Shown: positions 47,945 through 59,990, counted from the stretch's first letter. The stretch is DNA of 64,000 bases from Magnolia sinica (GCF_029962835.1 NC_080584.1:84472862-84536861), one strand, 5' to 3'. Translations and numbers: made by a program. The notes: a model not told the origin generated them from the letters alone.

Positions 47945-48587
47945 CTACTGCTGACGATTCGGCAGAGGAACCATGGGCCGCTGAGGTGGCCTGAAGCTAG
48001 GTACTGCAGGTCTGAAGGATGGATGAGCTAGCGCTGAACGAAGAGGTGGAGGAGAAATAACCTGAGGCATCGGACGGCTAATCCTCTGCGGTGGAGTAAA
48101 ACCACTGGCCCGCATACGCGAAAAGCAAAAATGATCCAAATGCCCCATCTTCCCACAATACGAACAGTGAAGATCAGCTTGCATCTGCTGAGCGGGCGGC
48201 GCTGAACGCTTAGGAGGAGAATATGCTCGCGGCCTCTTGCCGAGAAAAGGTGCACCCTGAAAATCAGGTCGCGGCGTAGGAACCATCGGTGCTCGCATAT
48301 GGGACGACCTGTCCCCGTCCTGCTCTGCTCGCAAGGACATGCTCACCAACTCCGTATAAGAAGAAATACTAGCACAGCAAATCTTCGATCGGATCTCAAG
48401 CCTCAATCCCTTAGAAAAGCGCCACATCCTTATCGGCTGATCGCCCAGAATTAAAGGAACATACCAACCTAGCTCAGTGAACCGGTTTTCATACTCCGTC
48501 ACCGACAGCCCTCCCTGAAGGAGGCGAAGGAACTCACTCTCCGTCTCATGTCGGTACGTAACCGGGAAATACTTCTCATGGAAGCGT
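47945..48587 (-). pseudogene. Gypsy element 1 gag, 5' end cut off
   Basis: The conserved gag core starts at RFHEKYFPVTYRHETESEF, with QGGLSVTEYENRFTELGWYV, and continues to the zinc knuckle CSYCGKMGHLDHFC (C-X2-C-X4-H-X4-C) and a Pro/Arg-rich tail. It is in the same frame as the protease but separated by TAG at 47,945-47,947. The open frame appears to extend to 48,646, but bases above 48,587 belong to the LTR of element 2. Confidence 0.9.
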
Positions 48588-49660
48588 TGTAAGACCCGTG
48601 TCCTAATCCGTACTGTTCCGTTAGCTTCCGCGGTCCTTCCAGTCAAATTCTGACAACCTTCGCACCGTATCCGGTGTTTGCGTACGATCCTAAGCTAGGT
48701 CCCGCGCATCGACGTCGGCTTGATCTGAAAGTTGTATCATAGCGACCGCGTCGTCGCCGCGGTTCCAACGCCGTGACTTGCGCACCGAACCGATACCCAG
48801 GCAAGAAGATGCCGATCTGCGTTTATTCCGAAGAAACATCGCGCTTTGCGGATTTCGAGGGAATCTCTACACAATTAGTCCCATCAATCAACCATAAATG
48901 CAACCATATCTCAAGTACTTCACCCATTCCCTCTTTTTCTAAAAGTCCACCATCTTTCCACCTCACCATTCCTCTTTTTCTCATTTTCAACCACAACCAT
49001 CTCTCTTCTCCACCAATTTCAAACTAAACCATACCTCTCATCACTCCTTTCTTACAACCATCACTCCACCCATCCCTCCATCCATTATTTCTATCTCTCC
49101 CTCTCATTCTCTAGCAATTTTTTCAAATCCCATGAGAAATTCCACACATCCAACACACTCTCTCAACTTCAAGTGTGGCCCACCCTCTCATCTCCAATCT
49201 CAACCATTCATCTTTCATCAACCTCCATTAAAAGTGAAGGTAAGGAGCTAAGGAGTCCAAGGGAGCAAGGAGAAGGAAGATAAGGTGGGTGATTTGTCAT
49301 TATTTTAAATTTTAGGGCCCACTTGTTGGTGGGACCCATTTGGATGTATGTGATTTAATCTAGAGGGCCCATAGTGGTGGGGTTCCTCTACCTCACCGTA
49401 TATCTCTCTCTTTGTCTCTCTCCCTTCCTTTCTTTGTAATGGTGTGGATCCCACCAATGTGTTACATCTACCCCGTCCATCTACATCAGACGGTGTGGTC
49501 CACTCTATTACAGGTGATGATCCACACCATCCACTGTTTGGATGGGCCCAATGCACTTTTTTTTGTATATATATATACTTATATATATATGGTATATTTT
49601 ATATAATATATATAATATATATAACATAATATGTATTATATATATAATATGATATATATA

Positions 49661-49707
<47 letters not shown>

Positions 49708-52540
49708 GTGGGCCACGTCCACGTGGGGCCCACCACAATGAAGTGATTATGTAAGTCATCCAGCGTCCAGGGACGCTGGACGTTGGCAACGTAAAAATGT
49801 AAACTGGCATTGCTGTGTGCTTTATAAAAAAAAAAAGGAGACAGAGAAAGAAGTGGTGGACCTCTCATGCATGCCCCACTTTGATGTACATGCATAATCC
49901 AAGCCGTCCATTTCGTTCCCCTGGTCATTTTAGGCGTTGAGCCGAAAAATGAAATCGATCCCTTTTCTTGGTGGGCCATACCATAGGAAACGGTAGTGTT
50001 TACCGTTGAAAACCACCTGGATCTTTTTATTCACCAGAAACAGGCCGTATATTGGACTCTGTTTGACTGTATCGAGCGGGGGAGTGCAATGAATGGAACA
50101 GATTTACTCGATGTGGACCCCACCTGTGGAAAACCACAGAAAAACCCGATTTAAAAAAAAAAAGAAGAAGCAGAAGCAGCAGACGCAAGCGCGCTGCCTG
50201 CGGCTGCGCTGCCGCTGACGGACGGACGGGCAGGCTGGGGGTCACGGCCCCAGCTGTGGGCCCCACTTTGATCCATTTCGATCATCAACACCGTGCATTT
50301 GCTGGGTCCCCACGGACCGGCCGTCCACTCCAAAAATCAACCATAAACGGAACTCAGGTGGGCCACACCATCTAAAATCATGTGAAGACATATCTAAACA
50401 ATAAAAACACTTGGTGGGGCCTAGTTGAAATCTGGATGCGGCTGAAACTTGGTCTGTACCCTCAGCCAAGTGGGACACACATAATGAGTGGGCTGGATTT
50501 GTGGACCACATCACGGTGGGCTCCCTATCCACGTGTAAATAAAATAAAATAAAATAAAATAAAATAAAAATAAAAATAAAATCAACACGGTGGGCTCCCT
50601 GACCGTGTACTGAGGGATGCAAAAATAAACGGTGGGCCCCACCCACGGTCCGAGTGACCGTATGAATAGTTTGGGTGGAAAATAAACATTCCAGTGGGCC
50701 CTACCTTGGTTCAGGTAGCTTTATGAACAGTTGGGTGGAAAATAAACGTTATGTTGGGCCTTAAGTTGGGTGAAAAATAAACATTATTTGGGCCTTAGGC
50801 TGGGTGGAAAATAAGCATTATGGTGGGCCCCACTTATGTATGTATTATACACCATACCCTCCATTAGAGTAGGGCTCCATCATGATGTATGTGTTTCATC
50901 CAACTGTCCAACTGTGTTGGAGATAATTAAGGCCCATTGTGGAGGCCCATCTTCATGTATTAAGGGGTCCTTGTTGAGGCCCACCTTGATTTGTATTAGG
51001 CCCGTATTATGAGGCCCATTTGATGTACTGGAGGCCCACGGGTCAAGGCCCAATAGGATGAACATAATGTCCCTTATAGTGTGACTCCACCATAGCATAT
51101 GTATTGACACTTATAACGGGCCACGCCTTGGGAGCAATGCTGGTTTGACGTCCACATTGATAATGTTGGTTAAATGTCCGCATTATAGCTCTCCCTAAGG
51201 CCCACTGATAGGCCCAAACTTGTGGTAAGTAGGCCGTCTAGGCCCATCTCCATTATACCTAGAGCCCATCTCTTATTACATGTTTAGTATAGATCCATGA
51301 TTCATGATCATTCGCACCATATGTATGCTTGATGTGAGGAGTGACCGATCATAGCATATACCTTTGGATAGACTGTTTATGGGCTCCCTGATAGGCGGAA
51401 TTGCCTCATATAAGTACATGGTATATACAGGGCTGTTGCATGATTGATAGTGTGATTCATGCACTTGCATTCGTGTGATTGTAATTACTGTATGCCCTAG
51501 TCACATCAGGGCCATAGCCTCCACAGATACATCGTGGATGGCAGGATTGGAAACCGAAAATATTTGGTTCTAGCATACGGGCGCCATAGACGTCCCTGGG
51601 TGAAAATCCCTAAACCTGATGGTACCAGAGGATGACTCAAATGTCGAGACCGAGTGGATATATGAGCGCACGAGGGCCGAATACCAGGAGGCCGCGTCTC
51701 CCACTGTGTCGTGGTCGGTTGGAAAGGGGTGTGGCCTTACTCGTCCGAGGGTAGGAGGCAATACTAGGCTGAGTTTGACCAGCTCGCGAATGGGTCCGCT
51801 ATCGACGCGCCGGATAGGTATTGGCAGACTATTGGTCAGGCGGATAGTGAGGTTTCTTACACTCACTTGGACTGTGCGACTAGGAGAGCGACAGTGCCAT
51901 TTGGAGTGTATTGAACTCCGGTGATTATCCAGAATGAGAACTGTACTGATACATGATGAGGATTGGCATGCTTGAGTTGCATCTCGCATCGCATGGCCGT
52001 GTTATGGCCGATGGCATTCATATCTTGCATCGCATAGCCTTGGTACGGCTGATTGCATTTATGTGCTCATCACCATGATTCCGCATCACTCTGACCTTGC
52101 ATTTTGAGTACGTTTATATTGCGCACACACTTACACCACCCTCTAAGCTTTCCATAAGCTTATGCACGATTGATGCGTGCAGGTGACGCCAGGATGCAGT
52201 CGCAGCCATAGTCTCGCCGTAGTTGGACCGTGCAGACGAGCTTTGGAGTTTCTATCTTTTGCACTACATTGTATTTTCCCTTTCTATTGTATTGTACAAA
52301 AAGTTTTTGATCATAGTGGATTTTGTGGTGGTGTTCTTGTGGTTATTGTTTGTGGGTTATGCTTTTGTTATGCTCATTATGATTCAGACTGATGATTTGA
52401 AACCCTCCTTGTAGTCTCCCAGGATCGGAATCTGGTGAATGGGTGTCGGGGTCCGAGAATGGGGTTCTACGGAGGCTGTCGGCGCCAGATTCGGCGATCG
52501 GGAATTTTGTGAGCCCAGTTTTCGAGTTCGGGGCGTGACA
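48588..52540 (+). repeat. 5' LTR of gypsy element 2 (3,953 bp)
   Basis: Starts TGTAAGACCCGTG, ends GGGGCGTGACA, and is followed four bases later by the primer site. It embeds foldback-repeat segments (about 49,850-50,030, and 50,240-50,520 like 33,385-33,850), an AT-rich microsatellite cluster (49,563-49,705) and an (AAAAT)n run (50,537-50,580). Positions 50,430-51,848 are repeated at 57,233-58,652 with about twenty differences by eye. Confidence 0.9.
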
Positions 52541-52545
52541 GAAGT

Positions 52546-52557
52546 TGGTATCAGAGC
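52546..52557 (+). other. Primer-binding site (initiator tRNA-Met type)
   Basis: TGGTATCAGAGC, the standard complement of the 3' end of plant initiator tRNA-Met, shortly after the LTR end. Confidence 0.92.
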
Positions 52558-52714
52558 ATAACTTGGGAATAACCAAGAACAACATTACATGTCTGCTATG
52601 AATGATTTAAGTCCTAAGTTCGGATAGCCTAGCGATCTTTTATTACAGATCCTTAACGTGCGTGCCTTCGCGAGCCTTTAAGTTGATAGGCACCTTCATT
52701 CTTTCCTGTAGGAC

Positions 52715-53040
52715 ATGGCGCGCAGGAGAGTGACCCGATCGACTCCCGCACCACCACCTGAGACCCCGGCTCCACCACCTGCGGCTCCCGCATTACCACT
52801 TACGACCCCTGCTCCACCACCAGAGATTCCTATTGACCAGCCTGAGGATGTCGCTCCTCTACCAGAGATTCATACCGCCCATCCTGAGGATGTTGTACCT
52901 CCACCAGATACCAGTGCGGATCCGACCGTATCCGTGAGTGCTTCTCAGTTGCAGCAGATGCTGCAGGCTGTGACGGCCGCACTTCAGGCGCAGAGCAGAC
53001 ACCCGGTTGTTTCACCGGCCCAGGCAGAGCAGGAGCGCGC
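52715..53040 (+). pseudogene. Gypsy element 2 gag, N-terminal part
   Basis: ATG in context gtaggacATGGCG opens a Pro-rich segment (MARRRVTRSTPAPPPETPAP and variants), then [20 protein letters not shown]. The frame is shifted by one missing base near 53,040, after which the true gag sequence continues in the next frame ([14 protein letters not shown]). The out-of-frame tail to 53,281 is spurious. Confidence 0.85.
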
Positions 53041-55130
53041 GATGCCCTACTTCGAGAGTTCCGACAGTTTGATCCTCCACGATTCCAGGGCGAGCCAGAT
53101 CCGACAGCAACTGAGAGGTGGCGCTCAGATGTGGAGAAGATTTTTGATACCATGTCATGTACGACCGAGCAGCGAGTTCGGTTGGCAGTGTTTCTTTTTC
53201 AGGGCGAGGCCGAGCACTGGTGGACCTCGGTTACCCGCGTCGCAGGACCTGACTATATCTGGACATGGGATGATTTCATAGACCGATTCAAGGAGCAGTA
53301 TTTCCCTGACCATATTCGACGTCAGAGAGCATTAGAGTTCGAGACTCTGATTCAGGGAGACATGACCGTGGCACAGTACGCGGCTCGTTTCGTGGCGCTA
53401 TCGAGGTTTGCGCCATATATGGTTGATGATGAGGGGCGGAAGGCCCGCCGTTTCGAGAGCGGCTTACGTTACGGTCTTCGAGGCTGTGTGATTAGGCACG
53501 AGCTTCCGACCTTTCAGGCTGTAGTGCGGAGGGCTCAGATTTATGAGATAGAGTGGGCTGGCGCGCAGGCCGACAGAGATCAGAGGAGGGGTCAGAAGAG
53601 GCAGACCCCCTCCAGTAGCTCCCAGCAGCAGCGACGACCACAGAGGTATAGGAGCCACCCACCTGCTAGAGCACCAGCAGCCCCAGCAGCACCTCCAGCG
53701 CCACCCCAGCAGCCATTTGCAGGGACTTGTTTTGGATGCGGTGGGACAGGGCACCGCCTGTCTGAGTGCCCTCGCCCTCATCTGCAGCAGCCGAGAGCCC
53801 CACAGCAGCCTCATTTGCAGCAGCCGAGAGCCTCACAGCAGCGACCTCAGCAGCAGCCTCCAGCACAGCACCGACCCCATCAGCAGCGACCACAGCCACC
53901 TCAGCCGCCGAGACCCCAGCAGCAACAAAGGCAGCAGTATAGGCCGCCGCAGAGGCAGCAGCAGCACCAGGGACCTCAGAGGGGACAGGCACCTCCCCAG
54001 CCAGCTCAGGCGAGATTCTACGCGGCTCAGCAGGACCCACAGTCATCCGGAAGAGTCGTCGAGGGTATACTTCCCATCTCTTCATGCATCGCCCGAGTAT
54101 TATTTGATTCTGGCGCTTCTCACTCATTCATGTCTGAGGGATTCTGCCGATCGACTGGACTGCCGACAGAGTCTACTAGTGAGGGATTGACCGTATCGAC
54201 GCCCTTGGGGAGGACCACAGTATTGGGCCGTTTCTGTTCATCTTGCCCGGTTCTTATCGGTGATATCTTTTTGCTCGCTGACTTGTTTGTGCTACCGATG
54301 ACAAATTTCGACGTTATCTTGGGCATGAATTGGCTTGCCGAGTACCACGCTATCTTGGACTGTTCTGCGAGAACGGTCACATTCTGCATACCAGGCTTGC
54401 CGCAGTTCCAGTTCATCGCCGAGCCCAGAGGAGAGCCGTTGTCTTGCTTGATGTCCTGCGCAGTCGAGGAGCCTATTGCCTTGTGTATTGATCAGTGGCC
54501 GGTTGTTTGCGACTTCCCCGACGTGTTCCAGGAGATTCCAGGATTGCCTCCGCGCCGTCATATTGAGTTCCAGATCGACCTTGTGCCCGGTACCGCGCCT
54601 ATCTCGAAGGCCCCGTACCGTATGGCACCGATGGAGTTGCGTAAGCTGCAGCGTCAGTTGGACGAGTTGCGTGAGTTGGGATTTATTCGTCCGAGCAGTT
54701 CTCCGTGGGGAGCACCGGTACTCTTCGTTAGGAAGAAGGATGGCCCGTTGAGGCTCTACGTGGATTACCGCGAGCTCAACCGGGTCACAATTAAGAACAA
54801 GTACCCGCTCCCAAGGATAGATGATTTATTTGATCAGCTGCAGGGTGCACAGTTCTTTTCGAAGATTGACCTGCGTTCTGGTTATCATCAGATTCGTGTC
54901 CGAGAGGAGGACATCCCGAAGACAGCCTTCAGGACGTGCTATGGTCATTTTGAGTTTCAGGTCATGTCCTTTGGACTGACCAATGCACCCGCGGTATTCA
55001 TGCAGTTGATGAACGAGGTCTTTCGTCCATATCTCGATCAGTTTGTTGTGGTCTTCATCGACGACATTCTGATATATTCGAGGACCCGTGAGGACCATAT
55101 GCAGCATCTAGAGATCGCCTTGCAGACCTT
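53041..55130 (+). pseudogene. Gypsy element 2 gag core, protease and reverse transcriptase
   Basis: A long open frame, nominally 53,131-55,188, in fact continuing gag from about 53,041. The gag core has [21 protein letters not shown] Gln/Pro-rich stretch flanks the zinc knuckle [14 protein letters not shown] at about residue 200. The protease has an intact D-S-G ([13 protein letters not shown], about residue 326). The RT has [36 protein letters not shown] and FIDDILIYS (about residue 643). A one-base loss near 55,130 ends the useful frame. Antisense open frames opposite this region are shadows of its biased codons. Confidence 0.92.
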
Positions 55131-56097
55131 CGTGCCCACCAGCTATATGCGAAGCTGGAGAAGTGTGAGTTCTGGCAGGAAGAGGTGAGATTCCTCGGTC
55201 ACGTGGTGACGAGGGAGGGTGTCGCAGTAGACCCCTCGAAGGTTGAGGCAGTGCGTCAGTGGGGTCAGCCCACGACTACGTCCGAGATCCGCAGTTTCCT
55301 TGGTTTAGCGGGATATTATCGACGTTTCATTGAGGGCTTCTCCCGTATTGCCGTTGACCCGGTTGACTCGGAAGGGCGCGAGTTTATTTGGAGTGACACT
55401 TGTGAGCATTTATGGAGTTAAAGGACCGTCTCACATTCGCTCTGTCCTCACTCTTCCCTCGGGAGTGATGGATTCGTGGTATTTCTGATGCTTCGCGTAT
55501 TGGATTGGGTGCTGTCCCGATGCAGCACGGCGGACTGTAGCATTTGCGTCTCGTCGGCTCAAGGTTCATGAGCTGAACTACCCCACGCATGACTTAGAGC
55601 TGACAGCAGTCGTCTTCGCACTGAAGGTGTGGAGACACTATCTCTATGGGGTTAGGTTCGAGCTCTTCTCTGACCACAAGAGCTTGAAGTATATATTTTC
55701 TCAGTCTGAGCTGAACATGAGACAGAGACGCTGGATGGAGCTTCTGAAGGATTATGATTTTGACCTCCAGTACCACCCAGGCAAGGCGAATGTGGTGGCG
55801 GATGCCCTTAGCCGTCAGCCACGAGGCCTGGTGGCACATATGATGATTCAGGAGTGGAGGATGCTCGAGGATATAGCAGGGTACGACTTTGATTTTGGTC
55901 TGCGGTCTTCTATCGTTCAGTTATCGAGCCTGTCGATTCAACCCTCTCTTGTTGTAAGGGTGATCGAGGCTCAGCAAACAGATGAGTCGTTACAGGATTA
56001 CCGAGCAGAGGCAGCATCTGAGAGTCAGACAGATTGGCAGATTGGTGCTGATGGTGGACTTCGCTTCAGAGGCCGATTGTGTCCCGGATATTCCTGA
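55131..56097 (+). pseudogene. Gypsy element 2 RT connection and RNase H
   Basis: After the shift, [20 protein letters not shown] and [19 protein letters not shown] are readable (55,185-55,340). Between about 55,390 and 55,590 several small indels destroy the first RNase H motif (the YTDAS region). The rest is open from 55,627: [40 protein letters not shown] and [12 protein letters not shown]. The frame is lost again near 56,085. Confidence 0.88.
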
Positions 56098-57233
56098 GTT
56101 GCGTAGAGATCTTATGACCGAGGCACATCGATCGCGGTTTTCCATCCACCCTGGCTCGACGAAGATGTATCGTGATATGAGGAGACAGTATTATTGGGCA
56201 GGAATGAAGCGCCAGATTGCCAGTTTTGTGGCCGAGTGTGACACATGTCAGCGTGTCAAGGCCGATCATCAGAGACCCCCTGGTCTATTGCAGCCGTTGA
56301 GTGTCCCGACGTGGAAGTGGGAGCACGTATCTACAGATTTTATTATGGGTTTGCCGAGGACTCAGCGCGGTCATGACGCCATCTGGGTTGTCGTGGATCG
56401 TCTGACGAAGTCGGCACATTTTCTTGCGATTCGTGCGACTTGGCCTTTGGACCGGCTTGCGAGGTTATTCATTGATGAGATTGTGAGGCTACACGGCGTA
56501 CCAGTCTCGATCGTTTCTGACCGAGATCCGAAATTCACGTCTCAGTTTTGGAGGAGCTTTCAAAGAGCTATGGGCACTGATTTGCAGCTCAGTACCGCGT
56601 ATCATCCACAGACCGATGGCCAGACCGAAAGGGTCAACCAGATCCTTGAGGATATGCTTCGGGCCTGCGTGATTGACTTCGGTGGTAGCTGGGATGAGCA
56701 TCTGCGATTGGCTGAGTTCGCATACAACAACAGCTATCAGGCGACCATTGGCATGGCTCCTTTTGAGGCATTATATGGCAGACCATGCAGATCTCCGAGT
56801 TGTTGGACCGAGGTTGGAGAGCGGCGTCTCCTAGGTCCCGAGCTTGTGCAGGAGACATCAGAGGTTATTGATATCATCAGGCAGAGGATGCGCACAGCTC
56901 AGAGCCGGCAGAAGAGTGTTGTTGATCGCCGGCGTCGTCCCTTGGAGTTTGATGTAGGGGACCATGTGTATCTCAAGGTCTCGCCCATGAAGGGCGTAGT
57001 TCGATTTGGAGCGAAGGGCAAGCTTGCCCCGAGATTCATAGGACCTTTCGAGATCACTGAGCACATTGGCGCTGTAGCCTATCGGCATGCCTTACCATCT
57101 CAGTTGTCTGGCGTCCACAACATTTTCCACGTCTCTATGCTGAGGAAGTGTGGGTCAGACATAGTTCCTGTTATTGATTGGCAGCCGTTGGAGGTTCGTG
57201 AGGACGCTTCTTACATCGAGCAGCCAGTACGTA
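56098..57233 (+). pseudogene. Gypsy element 2 integrase, C-terminus replaced
   Basis: The open frame (55,982-57,355) carries the HHCC finger (HRSRFSIHPG..., CDTCQRVKADH) and the D-D-E core: DFIMGLPRTQRGHDAIW, VSDRDPKFTSQFW, DGQTERVNQILEDML. It continues to GPFEITEHIGAVAYRHALP and VREDASYIEQPVRI. There the normal chromodomain stops and the last about 40 codons translate LTR DNA. This catalytic core has no internal stop. Confidence 0.92.
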
Positions 57234-58652
57234 TCTGGATGCGGCTGAAACTTGGTCTGTACCCTCAGCCAAGTGGGACACACATAATGAGTGGGCTGGA
57301 TTTGTGGACCACATCACGGTGGGCTCCCTATCCACGTGTAAATAAAATAAAATAAAATAAAATAAAATAAAAATAAAAATAAAATCAACATGGTGGGCTC
57401 CCTGACCGTGTACTGAGGGATGCAAAAATAAACGGTGGGCCCCACCCACGGTCCGAGTGACCTTATGAATAGTTTGGGTGGAAAATAAACATTCCAGTGG
57501 GCCCTACCTTGGTTCAGGTAGCTTTATGAACAGTTGGGTGGAAAATAAACGTTATGTTGGGCCTTAAGTTGGGTGAAAAATAAACATTATATTGGGCCTT
57601 AGGCTGGGTGGAAAATAAGCATTATGGTGGGCCCCACTTATGTATGTATTATACACCATACCCTCCATTAGAGTAGGGCTCCATCATGATGTATGTGTTT
57701 CATCCAACTATCCAACTGTGTTGGAGATAATTAAGGCCCATTGTGGAGGCCCATCTTCATGTATTAAGGGGTCCTTGTTGAGGCCCACCTTGATTTGTAT
57801 TAGGCCCGTATTATGAGGCCCATTTGATGTACTGGAGGCCCACGGGTCAAGGCCCAATAGGATGAACATAATGTCCCTTATAGTGTGACTCCACCATAGC
57901 ATATGTATTGACACTTATAACGGGCCACGCCTTGGGAGCAATGCTGGTTTGACGTCCACATTGATAATGTTGGTTAAATGTCCGCATTATAGCTCTCCCT
58001 AAGGCCCACTGATAGGCCCAAACTTGTGGTAAGTAGGCCGTCTAGGCCCATCTCCATTATACCTAGAGCCCATCTCTTATTACATGTTTAGTATAGATCC
58101 ATGATTCATGATCATTCGCACCATATGTATGCCTGATGTGAGGAGTGACCGATCATAGCATATACCTTTGGATAGACTGTTTATGGGCTCCCTGATAGGC
58201 GGAGTTGCCTCATATAAGTGCATGGTATATACAGGGCTGTTGCATGATTGATAGTGTGATTCATGCACTTGCATTTGTGTGATTGTAATTACTGTATGCC
58301 CTAGCCACATCAGGGCCATAGCCTCCACAGACACATCGTGGATGGCAGGATTGGAAACCGAAAATATTTGATTCTAGCATACGGGCGCCATACACGTCCC
58401 TGGGTGAAAATCCCTAAACCCGATGGTACCAGAGGATGACTCCAATGTCGAGACCGAGTGGATATATGAGCGCACGAGGGCCGAATACCAGGAGGCCGCG
58501 TCTCCCACTGTGTCGTGGTCGGTTGGAAAGGGGTGTGGCCTTACTCGCCCGAGGGTAGGGGGCAATACTAGGCTGAGTTTGACCAGCTCGCGAATGAGTC
58601 CGCTATCGACGTGTCGGATAGGTATTGGCAGACTATTGGTCAGGCGAATAGT
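57233..58652 (+). repeat. 3' LTR fragment of gypsy element 2
   Basis: Collinear with 50,430-51,848 of the 5' LTR; the first about 1,840 and last about 690 bases of the LTR are missing, as are the polypurine tract and the pol end. By eye about twenty substitutions or small indels over about 1.42 kb, near 1.4% divergence. The left junction shares 'atctggat' with both parents. Confidence 0.92.
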
Positions 58653-59430
58653 CATAAAAGAAGCCATAAAAGAGACTCGAGGAGAGGTTATCGAAAAACC
58701 CTCGAAAGGTGTGGAGGCCAAGGGCATTGGCCATCCACATTGCTTAAACTTAGAAAATTAAATGAGAATAAAGAAGGCTGATAAGACAGCCTGAAAGCCT
58801 ATCTATAAGGGTATCCTGTAGTTTAGGATTATTTTCAAAAAAATGTACGACTAACCAAATATGGTTCTGCCAAAAACTTTTAAAGAGGTTCAATAAATAA
58901 GGCAATCAATCATTCAAAAATATATATAAAGAGTATCAAGTGATTGCAAATGCGACCCTTGTACAAAAAATGCCTGCAAAACCAAAAGTTCAAAATATAA
59001 AATATTTAAAGATCGGCTTTAGGTTATCATTGTCATGGTTACCATGTGTTGAGGGTCTAGGTTGGTAGGGTCCATGTTGCCTAGGTTGTTATGTGTGAAG
59101 CTCTGAGGTAATCATTATTGAGGGTTGTGGAGCTTTAGATACCATCTATGGAGAACCATTGGGTATGTGTCAAATTCCCTCTGTCATTCTGCGTTGGAAT
59201 TTCTTAAAAGGCCATAATAAGAAGATTGAGCTACACCACAATTAAATAGTTGATAGTGAATGATCACCATTATCATTTTGTGAGTCTTGGATCCTTCTCA
59301 TTTGTTATCTCATGTAGTAAATTAAACTTTCCAAATAGATGAAAGGAGTGGATTTCTCGTAAACATCACGGTAGCCCCGCCTGAGTTCCGTGCAAGGTTC
59401 TTGCGGAAGGCTTCTCCAGCAATCGCGTAC
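58653..59430. other. Unassigned sequence beyond the gypsy junction
   Basis: It does not match the LTR or the missing 5' part of element 1. The first 110 bases are open in the frame of the LTR (VIKEAIKETRGEVIEKPSKG, then VEAKGIGHPHCLN, stop at 58,759) and look unusually protein-like, but I do not recognise them. The rest is AT-rich with no gene. Confidence 0.3.
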
Positions 59431-59434
59431 ACGC

Positions 59435-59990
59435 GGGTGGGAATTAAGGGGAGTGGATAAGGTGAAACCCAACCTCACCCAATATTGTGTGGCCCTTACC
59501 CGTGGGGCCCACCTTGATGTATGTATTCTATATCCACGGTGTCCATCCAAATTTCCATTTCATTTTAAGGCATTATTTAAAAATGAAGTAGATCCAATTA
59601 TTAGGTGGACCATACCATAGGAAATAGTGGTGATTGACCATTAATAAGCCACAAAAGTTTTAGATCAAGTTGATATTTATTTCGTCCCTTCATTCTGGCT
59701 TATGTGACCTTATAAACAGATTGGATGGAAAATAAACACTATGTAAACATTAAGGTGCCCCTAAGAAGTTTTTAACGGTCGGATGTTCCATAACCACTTA
59801 TGCCTATGGTATATGGTCCACCTGATTATTGAATTTGATTTATTTTTGGGATATTGCCCTAAAATGATCTGAAAAAAATAGATAGATGGTGTGGATACAG
59901 AATACATACATCAAGGTGGGCCCCACAATAAGGGCCGCACCCTCTTAGGTGAGGTTGGGTCTCACCTAATCTGCTCCCCTAACTTCTTTC
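59435..59990. repeat. GGGCCCAC foldback family, complete copy
   Basis: Inverted ends 'ggagtggataaggtgaaacccaacctcaccc' and 'ggtgaggttgggtctcacctaatctgctcccc'. Inside, 'gtggggcccaccttgatgtatgtattctat' mirrors 'atagaatacatacatcaaggtgggcccc'-type sequence. It is the closest relative of the copy at 7,838-8,366. Confidence 0.85.

Larger units (their letters stand above)
40568..48587 (-). mobile_element. Ty3/gypsy element 1 (chromodomain type), minus strand, 5' part missing
   Basis: Order on the minus strand: gag (truncated), protease, RT, RNase H, integrase with C-terminal chromodomain-like motif, polypurine tract, 3' LTR. This domain order and a nearly 4-kb LTR fit the Tekay/Del lineage. The 5' LTR, primer site and gag start are absent: at 48,587 the gag is cut by element 2, and the missing part is not found on its other side. 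Many stop codons and at least two frame disruptions show the copy is dead. Confidence 0.93.
48588..58652 (+). mobile_element. Ty3/gypsy element 2, plus strand, inserted in gag of element 1
   Basis: Complete 5' LTR, primer-binding site, gag-pol with frame disruptions, then an abrupt junction at about 57,234 from the integrase tail into the middle of the 3' LTR, which is itself cut at 58,652. The left flanking 5-mer is agcgt; the right target copy is lost. The gag-pro-RT-RH-IN order and long LTR suggest the same Tekay/Del-like group as element 1, but the two are not close copies. Confidence 0.92.

Noticed and set aside
48588..48646. N-terminal 20 residues of the element 1 gag open frame
   Set aside because: These bases are the start of the element 2 LTR read in antisense; the gag ends at the insertion point 48,587.
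53464..54127. Antisense open frames opposite gypsy element 2 gag
   Set aside because: Ala/Val-rich shadows of the CAG/CCA-rich gag codons on the other strand; no start context or family match.
57234..57355. The last 40 codons of the 457-codon integrase frame as a novel C-terminal domain
   Set aside because: They translate LTR DNA identical to 50,431 onward; the frame merely stays open past a deletion junction.
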